DNA from: Agarophyton chilense
Lineage: Eukaryota; Rhodophyta; Florideophyceae; Gracilariales; Gracilariaceae
Length of the DNA stretch: 64,000 nt
Assembly: GCA_030374765.1 (NCBI GenBank)
Contig: JARGXX010000100.1
Span: 1,736,001-1,800,000 of the forward strand
Direction: 5' to 3'
A model generated the notes under the pieces. The model ran no database searches, was not told the origin of the DNA, and was given only the letters and a program-made list of their open reading frames with translations. The position numbers were made by a program, and so were the translations under genes. Of the stretch, positions 44,606 to 56,933 are shown piece by piece; positions within the stretch are counted from its first letter, which is position 1, and each line of letters begins with the position of its first letter.

Positions 44606-46061
44606 CCTAGATAATCATTTTGTCATGTGCTCTCTCCTCGCTCTATATTTCTAGTCCCAGGCATCCAACCCGTACAGTTGCAGCCCTTGCCATATCCTAC
44701 CTTTTCCGCTTCTTTGACTGCGACCAATGATGAGCGGAAGATGACCGCGTGCATCTACATGGCGTGAGCAAGTAGCAGATTTGTCTGACGACGGCGTTTT
44801 AAGATCCGCTCCGAAACACGATCCATTTATGGTACTGGACGGGATAGGAATTCAGATCGCAGATATGTGAGACGGTCTTGAGGCTTGTAGACGAAAAGGT
44901 GTTTACAATCACATTTGAAAGAATTGCTTTTCATTGGATGTGAATGAGTACGAGGCAGGGTAGGAGCTTTGGAATGGTCTTGAAATGTACCGTCGTTGGT
45001 AGGCTTACATCTTCATTATTTATTCTTCAACGGGGCATTTCAATTTATAACGGTGACAATTTACACCATTGCTAGACTTGCTCTTACATTAGCAAAACCT
45101 CAACCAGAAGTTACATGTCAACCCTGCCACGTATCTGTCCATACGTATGTTGTATGTGACAACCACAAGGCTTTAAAAGTGTCCAGCCAAACACCAAAGG
45201 AACGTGGACAGTTGTAATAGTAGTAAGCTCCCACGAGGCCTGTGCGACGGCTTTTCAAACCAATTGCGGTGGCGGCTCAATAAAAAGCTGCTTTCATTTC
45301 ATGAGGCTGCTTGACGAAGATAAGTGCAAGGACGACGGTAGTTTACCGATTTAGAATGATGATGATTATGATGATCCTCATCAGCATCTATCCTCCGCAG
45401 ATACTTATGTACCTATAGATGCTGTAAACCTGCTAAAGCAGCATCTCAAAGTGAGCTTTTCTATCATAGGAGCTCCTAAGTACACAACATATATTGATCT
45501 ATCTAACGTCAGGACTCACCAACGTTTTTGTGGGACCCTCTACCTCTTACTTGAGCAAGAACCGAGTATTAAATCTCTAAAGTACATGGTGAGTCCAATC
45601 CCTCGCTTGCACGACCATTTCGGTATTGATATTGGATTTCGGTGTAATCATTCTTCACTGCACGACCCTCTGACGGTTTTAAATATTGGCTCCTCTTGAA
45701 GACTATTAGAGGATGGCGTCGCCTTGCTGTGCGCGTTTGAACCAAATCTGTGCCACGTCGGCGAACCCTGCCCAATTTCAAGTGTTTGCCACCAGTATCT
45801 CGGAGGGGTTCTTCTTCTCCAAAACGAGCACCAGAGTCCTGGAGATGTGAGTTGGCGGTTCTCATTGAAGTCGAAGCAGTTGGTGACTCTGAGGGAATGG
45901 ATTCCTCTCAAGTTCTTCCTCTAATGTCTGATTGGTCGAACCAGGCGACATCTCAAAGGGTTGCGTCCGTTACTGCCCATACGAAGGCGAATGTTGAATC
46001 TGAAGGGCCGATACAGGTACTATCGGGAAGATTGGATGCGTTTGCAGCCGGAATGAAACGT
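44606..46061. other. Unassigned stretch right of the Harbinger transposase
   Basis: Presumably includes the right terminus of the Harbinger element, but I found no clear terminal inverted repeat. Frames at 45569-45924 on both strands are unassigned. Confidence 0.35.
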
Positions 46062-46097
46062 TTTGAGCATGGTTCTACTTGTAGAACCATGCTCAAA
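46062..46097. repeat. Perfect palindrome, 17-bp arms, 2-base spacer
   Basis: TTTGAGCATGGTTCTAC, then TT, then the exact reverse complement. A 36-base cruciform-capable sequence lying inside an unassigned open frame. Confidence 0.9.
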
Positions 46098-46977
46098 CGA
46101 GTTCACTGCAGCGGTAGAGGTCGAGCTATCATCTCGCTCGTCGGCTTGGATTCATCCATTTTCAAGCCTTCCAGGTAGCGGCACATTCGTGACCTTGACC
46201 ATGGACGCGGAATTCTTACCAAAAGAGCGACTCGCTCGCCCTCTCAAACCTTTACCAACATTGGTTTCCGAAGCATGTCACTCCCTCCGGCACAATTCTC
46301 CCCTGGGAAGACCAAAGAAACTTACCAAGGTAATGATGCTCCTCTACCAGAGTCGCCAACCAACTGAGCTCGCAACCCTGCGTTCAGCACCGCGAACAAG
46401 AAGACAACCCGGTATATATTTTTTCGTATTTTTGTCAACCAGGTGGCTCATAGTGACCTGTTGATGTACGATTTTCTTGTGGCTGTAAAAAACCTAACTT
46501 TGTCGGCGTTCCTTAACCAACGACTATTTGATACCTACTTGGGGTTTGTGCCTTTAGGTATGCGAGCGTCTTTGTTACGTCCCATTAATCTTTAAAAAGG
46601 GGATCAAGGATTTCAATCTTGTCAGGATCGTCTGAAATAATAGCAAAGTCGGCAGCGTGACAAGTATCTAGAGCATTACATCCAGCCGATGTATCCCAGC
46701 GATTTTTCTATGTTCGCGTTAGACCGGAGCTGGATTACTACCGTCGATTGGTGGTGCTAGTGTGCCAATACCTTTCAATCCCGGAAATTTACCTTCCGGT
46801 TTCATCTGAATTGATTTCCCTGAGTTAGCCTTTCACAACCCTCAATTGGCTGACCGTAATAGGTAGGACGAGGACTCAGAGACAAAGAGTGTCGTTCGTA
46901 CTCGCAACTTTTTGACTCGCATTACGTTTTTCTTGCATAAAATCAAGCATTTCTCACAACCTAAGAAGAGTAGACAC
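46098..46977. other. Unassigned stretch, no gene supported
   Basis: A plus frame (46063-46464) is Leu/Pro/Arg-rich with no motif. Nothing else recognised. Confidence 0.35.
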
Positions 46978-47061
46978 GATTGGTACGTCATTCGACCAGA
47001 TTGGTACGTCATTCGACCAAATTGGTACGTCATTCGACCAGATTGGTACGTCATTCGACTA
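46978..47061. repeat. Minisatellite, 4 x 21 bp
   Basis: Four copies of GATTGGTACGTCATTCGACCA, with one change in copy 3 (first base A) and one in copy 4 (CTA for CCA). The 21-base unit keeps reading frame and on the minus strand would read a heptapeptide MTYQSGR-type repeat. Confidence 0.92.
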
Positions 47062-48121
47062 GATTGATCAGAGTCTTATTTGGTTTCGTTGTCGCTGAGT
47101 GTTCGTACTCAGCCAATGTTGACGTATTTTGGGTGTCCCATCAAGGTTGGGAGGACTTCAATTCCGCAACTATGGAGATTGTACCTTGCCACGCTCAATA
47201 CCACGTCGGTTAATTTCTTTTTTATGGGGCTCTACCAATCTCTGAACCTTACCAAATTACTGTAAAGACATCTTTCGGTCGATATGTTGTTCAATTATCG
47301 TCCGAGTCGGTACCTCAAGATCGTAAGTCGGCTCCCCTACGGTTGTGACTTTCGCTCAACCGAGCTCCGCAACGTTCGTGATTCCGTATCGGCCTACATT
47401 AGCTTGTATTGCTTGTCTCTGCCCTCAATATTTGATGCCTTCTCCTACCGTGGTCTGTCTGCTGGCGCGAGTACCCCAGGCCTGCGTGTCAAAATTCCAA
47501 CGGACTGGTCTACCTCATTTATTACTGCTTCAGCGCTCCCTGAAAGTTTACTGCCGCGATATGCGCTTTATATAAAGGCGATGGAACAACTTGGTGAGCT
47601 CCCGAAACAGTTCCAATTGAACTTTTACGAATTGGCCACCTGTCATGTTGGTAACCGAGCGAGCGTCGCTGCGGCTACACCTTTTGGTCCTTTCATGGAT
47701 CCCTTTCTAGACGTGAACTTTAACTCTAAGGTTCTGCGACCCATTTCGATTTTTCATCCAATTAATTTATGTTATCGTTTGCTTGTGCTTCAGATGGTGC
47801 CAGGAATGTAGCAAAGAACGCAATAGGACCTTTATTGCATAGTTTGGATCACAAAAGCCTCCTCAGGCGTCGCAGCACTGGTAAGCGTTGACCCTGAAGA
47901 GGCGGGGGGCCAAGAATATCAGTAACTCAGCTGGACGGACGGTGCGAGAGAACACGTCCAGTTCCCAGCCAGCAACCCCGACCCATATTCATTTCATGCA
48001 AAGAAGGCGAAGTTATGGCAGTGGCATGTGTATTGTTCTAGATTGTGTCGGAAGGCCGGGGTTTCATAACAGAGGATTCTTTTTGTTCTTATCAAGAAAA
48101 ATCCAAGTTTTCTTCTGTGGT
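47062..48121. other. Stretch with an unassigned open frame
   Basis: A plus frame at 47284-47811 (175 codons, from MLFNYRPSRYLKIV) looks moderately protein-like (SLLPRYALYIKAMEQLGELP) but I recognise no family. It may be part of a decayed element near the recombinase gene. Confidence 0.3.
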
Positions 48122-48772
48122 CAGCGTGATTTTCGGGAGAAAAGATCTTCCGTTCGTGAGATAATAGCGAAGCGAATGAATGGATGCCCAACTGCCATGT
48201 AAGACAATAGTTTCAGCAGAATTCCCATTTCAAAATGCATGAAAGGCTCCGCCAATACGTGCAGAGTGCGGCGTGAGTGAGCCTGGGAGCCAAAGAAACT
48301 GTGCTGCGTCCTTGATGCTTTGCAAGTAAGCATTATATGTGATCTGGAAGATCGATTCGGGACGATGCGCTGCAAGGTGTGATGAAAGAAATGATACGAT
48401 AGAAAGGTCATGAATAAGTGTAAACTGATTGTTCCCTGTTTTTCTCTGTGCAATCCAAATTCTAGCTGATGTAGGTGCGCCGATGCTGCGGGTTGTAATG
48501 TCACCGGGAAGTGCGACATCTTGTCTTCGAATAGAAAGCGTCTCAGAAGCACGTAAGTAAGCCCCCCAAGCCACTGCTAGATCACCAGCTGCGTTGGGGA
48601 GACCTCTTTCTTCGAGCCCAGCTACGATAGCCAGCATAATATGACGGTTTAACGGCAGAGAGGCTTTGTGAGGGAAACAACGTTTCCAAGCTCCGATGGT
48701 CCGTCGTCCAAGGCTTAGTCGAGAGCGCAGGTCCGGAATAACGAAACAGATATGCGAGAGTAAATTCATCAT
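48122..48772 (-). pseudogene. Tyrosine recombinase of a DIRS/Ngaro-like element, decayed
   Basis: Minus strand. GDLAVAWGAYLRASETLSIR carries the first catalytic Arg in the usual L-R-A-S-E context. LTPHSARIGGAFH carries the H-x-x-R box followed by G-G-A. After a frameshift at about 48232 and another near 48175 the end reads LKLLSYM, then WASIHSLRYYL, which supplies the catalytic Tyr. So all of R, HxxR and Y are recognisable across three frames. With the RT/RNase H remnant upstream on the same strand this fits the RT-RNase H-YR order of tyrosine-recombinase retrotransposons. A Crypton or an unrelated recombinase gene remains possible. Confidence 0.75.
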
Positions 48773-49441
48773 TTGCAGTCTTTTTCCAGGAGATGGGTGC
48801 TGATTGTATGATTGTTAGATGTAGAAAAGAACGGTATGATCGAGTTCTTGGACGGTGGCTGGCATAGTTTTAGCATACCGAAAAAACGATGAGTAGGCCA
48901 TGAGGTATCGACGACATGTTTGAGGTTTCAAGCACCCGACAAGAAGAGGGTGGGATTGAAACATGGTCGTACCGTAATCGGTTAGGTATATGAGTTCAGT
49001 ATCACAAACAATGGTGGTACTCGATTGAAGTGGTTCTCGCCGAACGATCGGAGGTGGTGCTTGTTGCAGTGGTGGTGGATTTTTAAAAAACTATTGTTCT
49101 TTAGGAGGGCCTGACGACGGTGAAAGGCCTCACAGGTTTCACTGGAGAGGGACATCTTTGAATATTTGGGGTGTAAGGGATTTTCAGCTGAGTTCAAGCG
49201 GGATGGTATGTGTAGAAGACATGGGGAGAGGTTATGAGCTATTGTGATGGCAGCGAATCGACGAGCAGGTAGAGCGAGATTTGTAGATGAAGATCGGCCT
49301 TTCGAAAAGGCACCGATTGTAGTGGTTTAATCAGAAAGCAATACCAAACGTCTCGCTGCTATGTTGTGGGAGACGGCCTATTCCAAAGAAAGTACGCCTG
49401 CATGACCCTCCAGCCCATCGATGTGTTGGGAGCGACGCCAT
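48773..49441 (-). other. Degenerate stretch between RNase H and recombinase
   Basis: No clean frame. In a DIRS-like element this interval would join RNase H to the recombinase. Short minus frames (for example 48982-49197) are unassigned. Confidence 0.4.
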
Positions 49442-49945
49442 CTACGGGAAAAAGCAGTACTCCACTTTCAAAACTAAAATGGTGTGTAATTTTTGGGTCT
49501 CGAGCGCCGTGATGAAATGTACGCGAGCGGCAAGGCGATGCAAGAATTCTGGGCTTCGCTGGGGAAATGGAGCGAAACAGACACCCGCAACGATAGGGCT
49601 GGCGTCGAAAGCGACAATAATGGGCCAGATTGCACGGTCAGGATATACTCTTGCTGTTGGAAGCACGGCTGAAAGTGCGGTAACCTCGCTGCGAGCCGCA
49701 CACTGGAGAGCCTTTGAAGGCGGCACGTTTCTGTGAGTGACAAGAAATGTGAGTCTCAGGAAAGAAAGAGCCGGCCTTGTTGCGAGCGCGAGCCACATAA
49801 GTCGCCCCAAGAGACTTCGAAGTTGGACGGGCGTCTTTTGGAATAAAGAAGTAGGCGACGTTGCGAGGGAAAGGTATTTGAGATGCTTCTCGGGATCAGG
49901 CCGAATAACATTCTCTTGGAGATACCACTTTCATCCGATGAAAGG
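49442..49945 (-). pseudogene. RT thumb and RNase H remnant of the same YR-type element
   Basis: Minus frame: ENVIRPDPEKHLKYLSL, QLRSLLGRLMWLALATRP, SFLRLTFLVTH, then IIVAFDASPIVAGVCF and HFITALETQKL. The LxSLLGRL block with the following RNase H-like DAS and a later Glu fit the end of an RT and its RNase H. Copia RTs have a similar block, so the superfamily rests on the recombinase downstream. The upstream RT is separated by element C, inserted at 49946. One stop near 49932. Confidence 0.55.
49941..49945. repeat. Element C left target-site sequence
   Basis: AAAGG immediately before the LTR terminus. The partner copy would lie beyond the right edge, because element D is inserted in C. Confidence 0.5.
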
Positions 49946-50391
49946 TGTGAAGGAGGGGTAATAGCGGTTGAGCTCTGTAAGCCGCCGGGCCCTGAAGGAT
50001 CTTGCAGACGACACGTGGACGGGTCGACCTCAGGTGGACTCATGTAGATTATTCATTTATTTTAATTAGTGTAATAGATTAGCATTACTGTTCCAGGGAG
50101 ATCTCAGCGCCTCGCCAGTACTATTTACTTGGCTCGAGTGACGCTTCTCCCTTAGAGTACGGTAGGCACCGTTAGGATACTAAATAACCACCTTTGGTAT
50201 ATTAGTTCCACCTTTTGGTCTTCAAGCCATTGTTTCCGTAGCTCCAACCTGTAGGAATACGCAGTAAACGCCAGCCCATTGCACCAAGTACTCTAGGAGA
50301 GCCGCCGTCAAGGATTCGAACCTTAATCCCCGCTCTACAAGTCTACCACCGGTCGAGATCCGTACGCTGACCCAACCGTCATTGCGTTTCA
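49946..50391 (+). repeat. Element C 5' LTR
   Basis: 446 bp, TGTGAAGG...GTTTCA. It is the reverse complement counterpart of 56955-57396. Contains AAGGATTCGAACCTT at about 50312-50326, a T-arm-like hairpin. Confidence 0.88.
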
Positions 50392-50394
50392 TTT

Positions 50395-50410
50395 TGGTCT
50401 CCCGACTTAG
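50395..50410 (+). other. Element C primer-binding site
   Basis: TGGTCTCCCGACTTAG, 3 bases after the LTR end. Same site as B and (mutated) A. Confidence 0.8.
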
Positions 50411-50516
50411 AAACCTCACGGAATAAGTGAACGGACCACTGGAACGAAGAATTATCCGGATTCTAACCTTTCGTTAAATTCCCCAACGGACCAGAACTAC
50501 AGAAGCAAACGCCATT

Positions 50517-52758
50517 GTGGATGCAGGAAACACACCCAACCGACCCCACCATAGGACACCCACGGCAGGAACAGCTGCCACTGCAACGCCGACGATGTCG
50601 CCTGAACCTCAGGTTGATAATGTTAGCGACCGCAGGAGCACGAGAAGCCAGCCGCAAGGAGTACTGACTCCCATGAATGACCCTGAAATGGTTCGCCGAG
50701 AACCCACGGTGGCAGCGCGTTTACGAGAACGCATCACCAGGGTCACCTCTAGGCCAGGAACACCACAAGGAGAACCCCGTAAGACCGAAGGAATTAGAGA
50801 GAATATTCCCGCGGGACTTGGCGACCTTCTCTGGCCCCGTCTCCGTGAGCTCTGCTCAGCCCATGTGGATTCCATTGTAGACATAAGACTCGCCACGGCG
50901 ATCGCTGACCATAAGGATTACCTCGTTACGCGAATCGTCCCCAAGGTCGTGGAGTTTAAGATATTCTTAGACTCCCTCATTCAGGCCGTTCAAGGAGCAG
51001 TCACCAGCCAGTCAGACAACACGGTCCCTAGGATTACTCCACAAGTCAACCATCGGGCTTCCGTATGGCAACCCCCTACTGAACCCCCAGGAGCGACGGT
51101 GTTACTCGCCCCTCGCCGGGAACCCCATCAGGAATGTCAAATGGGAGGAAAATCTAGGAGCAGAAGAGAAGCTCCACGTCTAGATGAGAGAAAGGCTGCC
51201 CATCAGGAGAATCCGAGGGAGGGACAAGCGAGGAGCAGAAGAGAAGCTCCGCGTCTAGAAGAGAGACCGCTTGCCCAACCCGACGGATTATATGAGGTAC
51301 AGCGACCACAGGGCTCCATCGGATCTGATAAAGAGATCGATTCTTTAGGTCCCTACTCCGCTGGAAAGAAAAGAAGCAACCGTAGGAGAAAGAAGAACAG
51401 AAGGAGTAAAAGAAGAGAACATTCGGACACGTGATTCCGAATCGGCCTCGACCGAAACTACCCACTCGGAAGTGGATGAGGCTCCCGTTCGAGGCCTCAG
51501 ACCACTGACAACAACCAACGAACTTTTCTTTAAGGTTCTAGACTACTGGAATTACCGGCTGGCCGACAGGTCCGCGAAGTACTCTGGTTTGGTGGCTGGC
51601 AGAGTCGCCAAATGAGCTAAACGGATGCAATTAACCATTACGGACAAGTTCTCGGGTTCCAATTCCATTGCTGTACTTAGGTTTCTCAGTTTGTTCCGTA
51701 CGGCCTGCGATCAGAACGGTGTCCACGAGGGTGCCGCTCTGTACCTTTTCCAATTCTTCCTTAGAGGACAGGCGCGTGACCGAGTGGTTTCGAAAATATC
51801 TGGCACAACTGACTTCGTGGATGCTCAAGACCGTGAGCTTTTCAGGTCATATCCTCAGGTTCTTCATTACCTCTTGTAAACTTACGCCACGGATGACGTT
51901 ATAATGGATGCCCACCAGAAATTAATATCCTTTAGACAGAGCTCCAAAATGACCGTATCATCTTTCGAAGACAACCTATGGAAAAAGCCTTACCGATATG
52001 GAAACGTGTTCTCCGAAAGACGGCTTAAACGTCACTTCATCACGGGATTGCTCCCTGAAAATCGAACACATGTGCGCAATGACCACACGAAAAACCCTCA
52101 ATACTCCTTCCGAAGGCTCGTTGCCTACGTCGAAGGTTATGGAAAAACGTACAGGACCTCCAGGCGCAACGCTGATTTAACCAGAGGATACGCAAATCCG
52201 TTGCGTAAACCCAACCAAGCCCATTTGGTTTGCTCCACGGAGTCGAAAATGGATGATTCACACTATTACGCCGATTCGGGAGAAGTCCTCGCGGTCATTT
52301 TCAGTGCTCCTCCATCCGGGCCCCCATCATATACCACCCAGGGAACTACAGCGACCACTGGACCACCCAAACCCAAGTATTCTCCCTTTCCGCCCCGCAA
52401 GGACGTTTTTGTTCGCTCCCTAAGGGCTTACTTCCTCTGCCTTTCAGTGACCCAACCTTGTGACAGTACGAGGTATTTGCCTGAGGACGCACGTAAAAAC
52501 CTCCTAGCCCTAAAGGAAGAGAATTACCGGGTGGGGAGATCCAAAGGAATGTAATACAAGGCACAGCAACAAACTACAGGGACCCTTGAAAGCTCACGTT
52601 ATGCCACGCCTCCGGATACTCCGATCAGAGCCCCACAGGTCCACGCCATTGTAGATCCTACGGACGACCCCGTGGAAGAATCTTATCCTCAGGAAGAAAC
52701 GGAAACCCCATCGGCAAAATCCTGGAGGGAAGACTCGAGGAAAATCCTTCCTCTTTAA
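50517..52758 (+). pseudogene. Element C gag
   Basis: Starts at ATG 50517. A 305-codon first frame: Pro/Thr-rich, then a helical block (LWPRLRELCSAHVDSIVDI), then Arg/Glu-rich repeats (two near-copies of RSRREAPRL) and a very basic tail (KKRSNRRRKKNRRSKRRE). A frameshift near 51430 leads to the capsid block (TDKFSGSNSIAVLRFLSLF, GAALYLFQFFLRGQARDRV, SFEDNLWKKPYRYGNVF, HFITGLLPENRTHV). It lacks a clear zinc knuckle; the last Cys-containing segment (SLRAYFLCLSVTQPCD) does not fit CX2CX4HX4C. Stops at 51613, 51877 and 52552. Confidence 0.8.
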
Positions 52759-52889
52759 GCCCCTGCCTCAAGAAATTGGACGGTCATGAGCCAAAGAGCT
52801 CCTCACCTCCCAATACGAACCACACACAGTGGACCACTCCAGATGGCCCCAATTGGAACACAGTGACGACCCCGTCTGTATCCTCATGC

Positions 52890-55800
52890 AAGAGAACTAT
52901 AAAGTTCGAGTAACTGTAGGACCTCGTTCCAACAACTCTCGAATGACCACAGCTGTATTGGACACAGGCGCTGGTCCCAACTTGGTCCATCTTAAGCTGC
53001 TCTAACTGGAGTTGCAAGATTTCGTTCAGGCAAGGAAGAACCCAAGGATTACCGATGCATCACGTAGACCAATGGAAATTAAAGGGATAGTACCACTTTA
53101 CCTCCAAGTAGGACAATTCAAAGTCCGCATGTGGTTCCTTGTATGTCCTTACTTGGGTGCGGAGGAAATCATAGGGACCTCCTTTATCGACCGATACATT
53201 AAGGCCATTAGGCCATTTATCCAGGCCTTAGGAAAGTCTCGTTCTACCGCGCACCTTCCATCTCCATAACTGGTTCCGCCCCAGGGCCAGAAGCGAACTG
53301 CAAAAGAGCGGTTGTCTCCGAAAACACAAAGTCCAATAAGGTTCGCCTGTCAAAGGCCATAACGATACCGCCGATGACCCAAATCGCTGTATCGGTCCAT
53401 TCCCAGTTCTCAGCTCTTGTGACGATTCAGAAACACTATAAAACGGTTCTGAAGCACCTTAACTTGATGGTCAATGGAGTAATGGACATCCACCCCAACA
53501 GGTCCTTTTTGGTCACAATCAGCAATTTCTGAGATAAACCAGTGCGGGGACCTAAAGGTACAGTGATTGGTATCACTCTACCCGCGCCCGTGGACATTAT
53601 GGAGGCCCAAATGGATAATCTTGCGACGCCAACTTCCGACGAGGACGTCAACTCTCGGGAGGACACGGTCGCCATCGGCGAAGAATTTGAATCCTGTAGG
53701 CCGCAGGTACTTGATCTCCTTAGGGAATACCACGCCATGTGGTCACATAGATTGGGCACAATCAGGGCTACTACACACGGCATTGACCATCAGGATGATG
53801 CTAGACCACAGTTCCAGCACCCATACCGTACCGGCCTTAGGGGTACGGAAATTGTCGCCAACCAGATTGACAAGATGCGCGAAGCTAAAGTCATAGAGCC
53901 AGCGCCTCCAAACCAATCCGAATGTGCAAGTTTCCTTGTCCTCGTGGCGAAGAAAGATGGCTCCGTCAGGTTCTGTGTCGACTACAGGAAGCTGAACGCA
54001 GTAAGCAAGAGGGACTCATACCCGATACCCCACAAGAACGACTGTCTGGATTCCTTAGGCAAAGTTGTCGTATTTACCACACTGGACGCTAACTTGGGAT
54101 ATTGGCAAATTCCTTTGGCCGAAGAAGCGAGAGCGCTGACAACATTCACCACCCATGAAGGTCTGTTCAGATTTACTCGCATGGCCTTTAGTTGAAACCA
54201 ACGGGTAATGGACATTATACTGTCCAGAGTCAAATGGAAGCTCGCCCTGGTCTATTTGGATGACGTTATAATCTGCTCACGGACCATAAAGGAACACTTT
54301 CGCCACGTGAAGAAGGTGCTAACAATCCTACAGGACGCTAGAGTAACACTGAAACTCCGCAAATGCGCCTTCTTCCAGGCCTCAGTGGACCATCTCGGTC
54401 ACGTCGTCCTCCCAGGAAAGCTAAAGGTGGCCACACAGACCACAAATGCGATTCGCTAGGCTAAGCCTCCTAGGACCCACATGCAACTACGATCCTTCGT
54501 GGGCTTGTGCAACGTTTACCGACGGTTTGCTCAAGGTTTTGCCAAGATCTCGGCCCCTTTTCAAGCGATGCTGAAGAAGGGAACGCTTTCGGAGTTCGAA
54601 GCCGTTCCCGACGACCAGTACGAGGCATTTCAGACCCTAAAAGACAAATTGCTGAACCCACTCATATTCGACTTACCAAAGCCCAATAGGCCTTTCGTCC
54701 TGGACACAGATGCCTCTGATGTCCAAGTGGGTTGTGCACTGCTACAGGAACAGGAGTCACCGAAGGACTATCGAAATATTGGCTACTAGAGCAGAACGCT
54801 CACCAGCGTGGAGCGAAACTACAGTTCGACCGAAAACGAATGTCTAGCCATCGTATTGTCCGCATTGACACTCCGTCCGTACCCCGAGGGAACCAGGTTT
54901 ATCATTAGGACAGACAACGACTCACTCTACTGGCTACTCAATATGACCGATGCATCGATTTTCCTCGCTAGGTGGCGCCTCAGGCTGCCAGAATATGATC
55001 ACGAGATAACAGCTAGGGCAGTCATCAAACACCAGACAGCAGATGCCTTGTTGCGAATCATTACCGACGGAACTCATGACACTCTATTGAACGATCTAAT
55101 TCCTACCCCCTATACAGGCGATGGACCACAGGACTATACGGAAACAGATGAACTTATGGGTAAGGTGCAATCAGAGGACGTTGAGGTAAAGGAGAACGAA
55201 GTATACCTATTGGACTGGGAGAAAGTGCAGCCCAATTCGGCACCACCTCAGGTTAATGCGATAGCCCCGGCGGAAATAGAACTCCTCCCTATAACTATTG
55301 AGGAACTCCTACAGGCGCAGATCGAAGACGAGTACTGCAAGGGCACAGCCCAATTGGTAGAAACGCCAGGATTCCTATTATACCATGACCGATTCGGACA
55401 ACTATGTCGCATCTCACCGCTGGATGGCGCACGCCAACGGGTCATACCAACTTCGCTAAGGGTGCAATTCCTATACCTCGCCCATTTCCCCCGCTTAACT
55501 GGTCACCCTGAAAGCCGACGAATGTACCAAACCCTAAGGAAGCTCTTCTACTGGCCACTAATGGCGCAGGACCTATGGCAAACCGCACGGAACTATGCAT
55601 CGTGCGCACAGATCCGAGGGTATCACGCCAATCATCAGTCCAAATTGAAGCTCTTCCCCGCTGCAGGTCCAATGGAATTTGTCGCAATGAATATCTTTGG
55701 GCCTTGGCCTAAGTCCTCCCATGGGAAACGGTTTGTTTTGGTTCTAACCGATAGGTTTACCAAACTTACCCGAGCTCTACCCCTAGGAAAGACAACAGCC

Positions 55801-55950
55801 ACGGATGTCGCCACGGCCTTCTTGTCCCACTGGGTATTTCCATAAGGCATGCCACTCTACCTCCTTACGGATAACGGCAGCTAGTTTGTTTCCAATTTTT
55901 TTTCGCACGTCTGTGCTACCTTAGATATCCAACATATACCCACCATGACC
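52890..55950 (+). pseudogene. Element C pol: protease, RT, RNase H, integrase (truncated)
   Basis: Protease AVLDTGAGPNLV (DTG at 52961-52969). RT: FLVLVAKKDGSVRFCVDYRK, FTTLDANLGYWQIPL, then an in-frame TGA (54193-54195) where FGLxNAP is usual, then LVYLDDVIICS (YLDD intact) and KCAFFQASVDHLGH. RNase H: VLDTDASDVQVGCALL, ENECLAIVLSALTLRPY, IRTDNDSLYWLL. Integrase: H-x3-H zinc half (HFPRLTGH), YASC where CxxC is expected, first Asp position changed (FVAMNIFG; D also lacks it), LLTDNGS for the second Asp, then loss before the Glu. Other stops: about 53005, 53276, 53530, 54457, 54787, 55843. Compared with D, C has TAG where D has CAG and TGG. Confidence 0.88.
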
Positions 55951-56933
55951 CCAGCGAGCCGAGCACGCTTCTTCGGCGTAGATTCACCTCAGAACCTATT
56001 GTCACCATCGGAAACTTCCCGTTCATTCAAATTGAGACCATACTAGGCATCCAAGTCGGCAGTAATCCTCTGGGACATCGCCTGCGCATTCTGCTGCAGG
56101 ATACTGAGCATGGCGATCTTCAGGTCGTGACCCTGTTGGACAACCACAGCGTAGCGAGCCGAGTGACGTGCTCAGGAGCAGGCTTCCATCAGGACTGTCA
56201 TAGTGTCCATCGAGGCTTTAATACCAACGGTACGGCAGACATGACGGAGATCCGCGGCTGCTGCAGTGACCGAAGCAGGAAAGTGGACCAACGGAGAGGA
56301 AAGAATTATTTCGACGCCCCCGGTGGACGTTTGAGCAAGTGCCTCGCCTACAGGACTTTCGGTTTCGACAGTCCCCTCGCCAGGAGGAGTATTCACTTGG
56401 GCGACGGGCGGTTCATACGAGTGTTCATCCTGAGGAGCAGCGCCTGGAGGAGCCAGAGGAGGGGAAGCGGTCGGCAACACCACAGCGGACTCGACCGGAG
56501 GATGAACGCCCTCCAAGGGTAGGACGAAGCGATCTTCACCGAAGGATTCTCCGTCGGACATAACAGCAGGAACTATCGGTGGGGCTTCCACATCAGGCTC
56601 GAAGCACAGAGGATCGAAACCGATGGCCTTCGGATAATAGTCGGGTACATGACGCCTCGGAATTTCCGATGGTTGATTCCTCAAAGGTTTGGCGGGATAG
56701 GCACGAGCGTCGTCCCGATCCTGCGGATGCAGCGGAATCGGTGTGAATGAGTCGGTTTCCCAGTCATACCAAATGAACCCGGGAATCTTGCCCCTCTCCA
56801 CCTGTAGGAAATGATCCAAAAAGGCCTCGGTCTCCTCGACATCGAACTGAGTCCCACGGGCGATATTTTAGATGCCCAAGTTCCTTAGGAAACGGATCAT
56901 GATGTCCGGAAGTGGGATTCAGCGACCTCGAGG
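55951..56933 (-). pseudogene. Antisense 3' ORF (aORF family 2) of element C
   Basis: Minus strand, 68-fold aligned in order with the D copy: FIWYDWETDSFTPIPLHP, DYYPKAIGFDPLCFEPDV, DGESFGEDRFVLPLEGVHPP, FPASVTAAAADLRHVCRTVG, then after a frameshift near 56165 ILQQNAQAMSQRI and, after stops, a C-terminal TPKKRARLAG. It is unrelated at sight to the antisense ORF of A and B. Antisense to C gag-pol, as D's copy is antisense to D. The N-terminus is cut by the D insertion at 56955. Function unknown; predicted partly nuclear from the basic motif. Confidence 0.75.

Noticed and set aside
46978-47061. CRISPR-like array
   Set aside because: The repeats are directly adjacent with no spacers; eukaryotic minisatellite.
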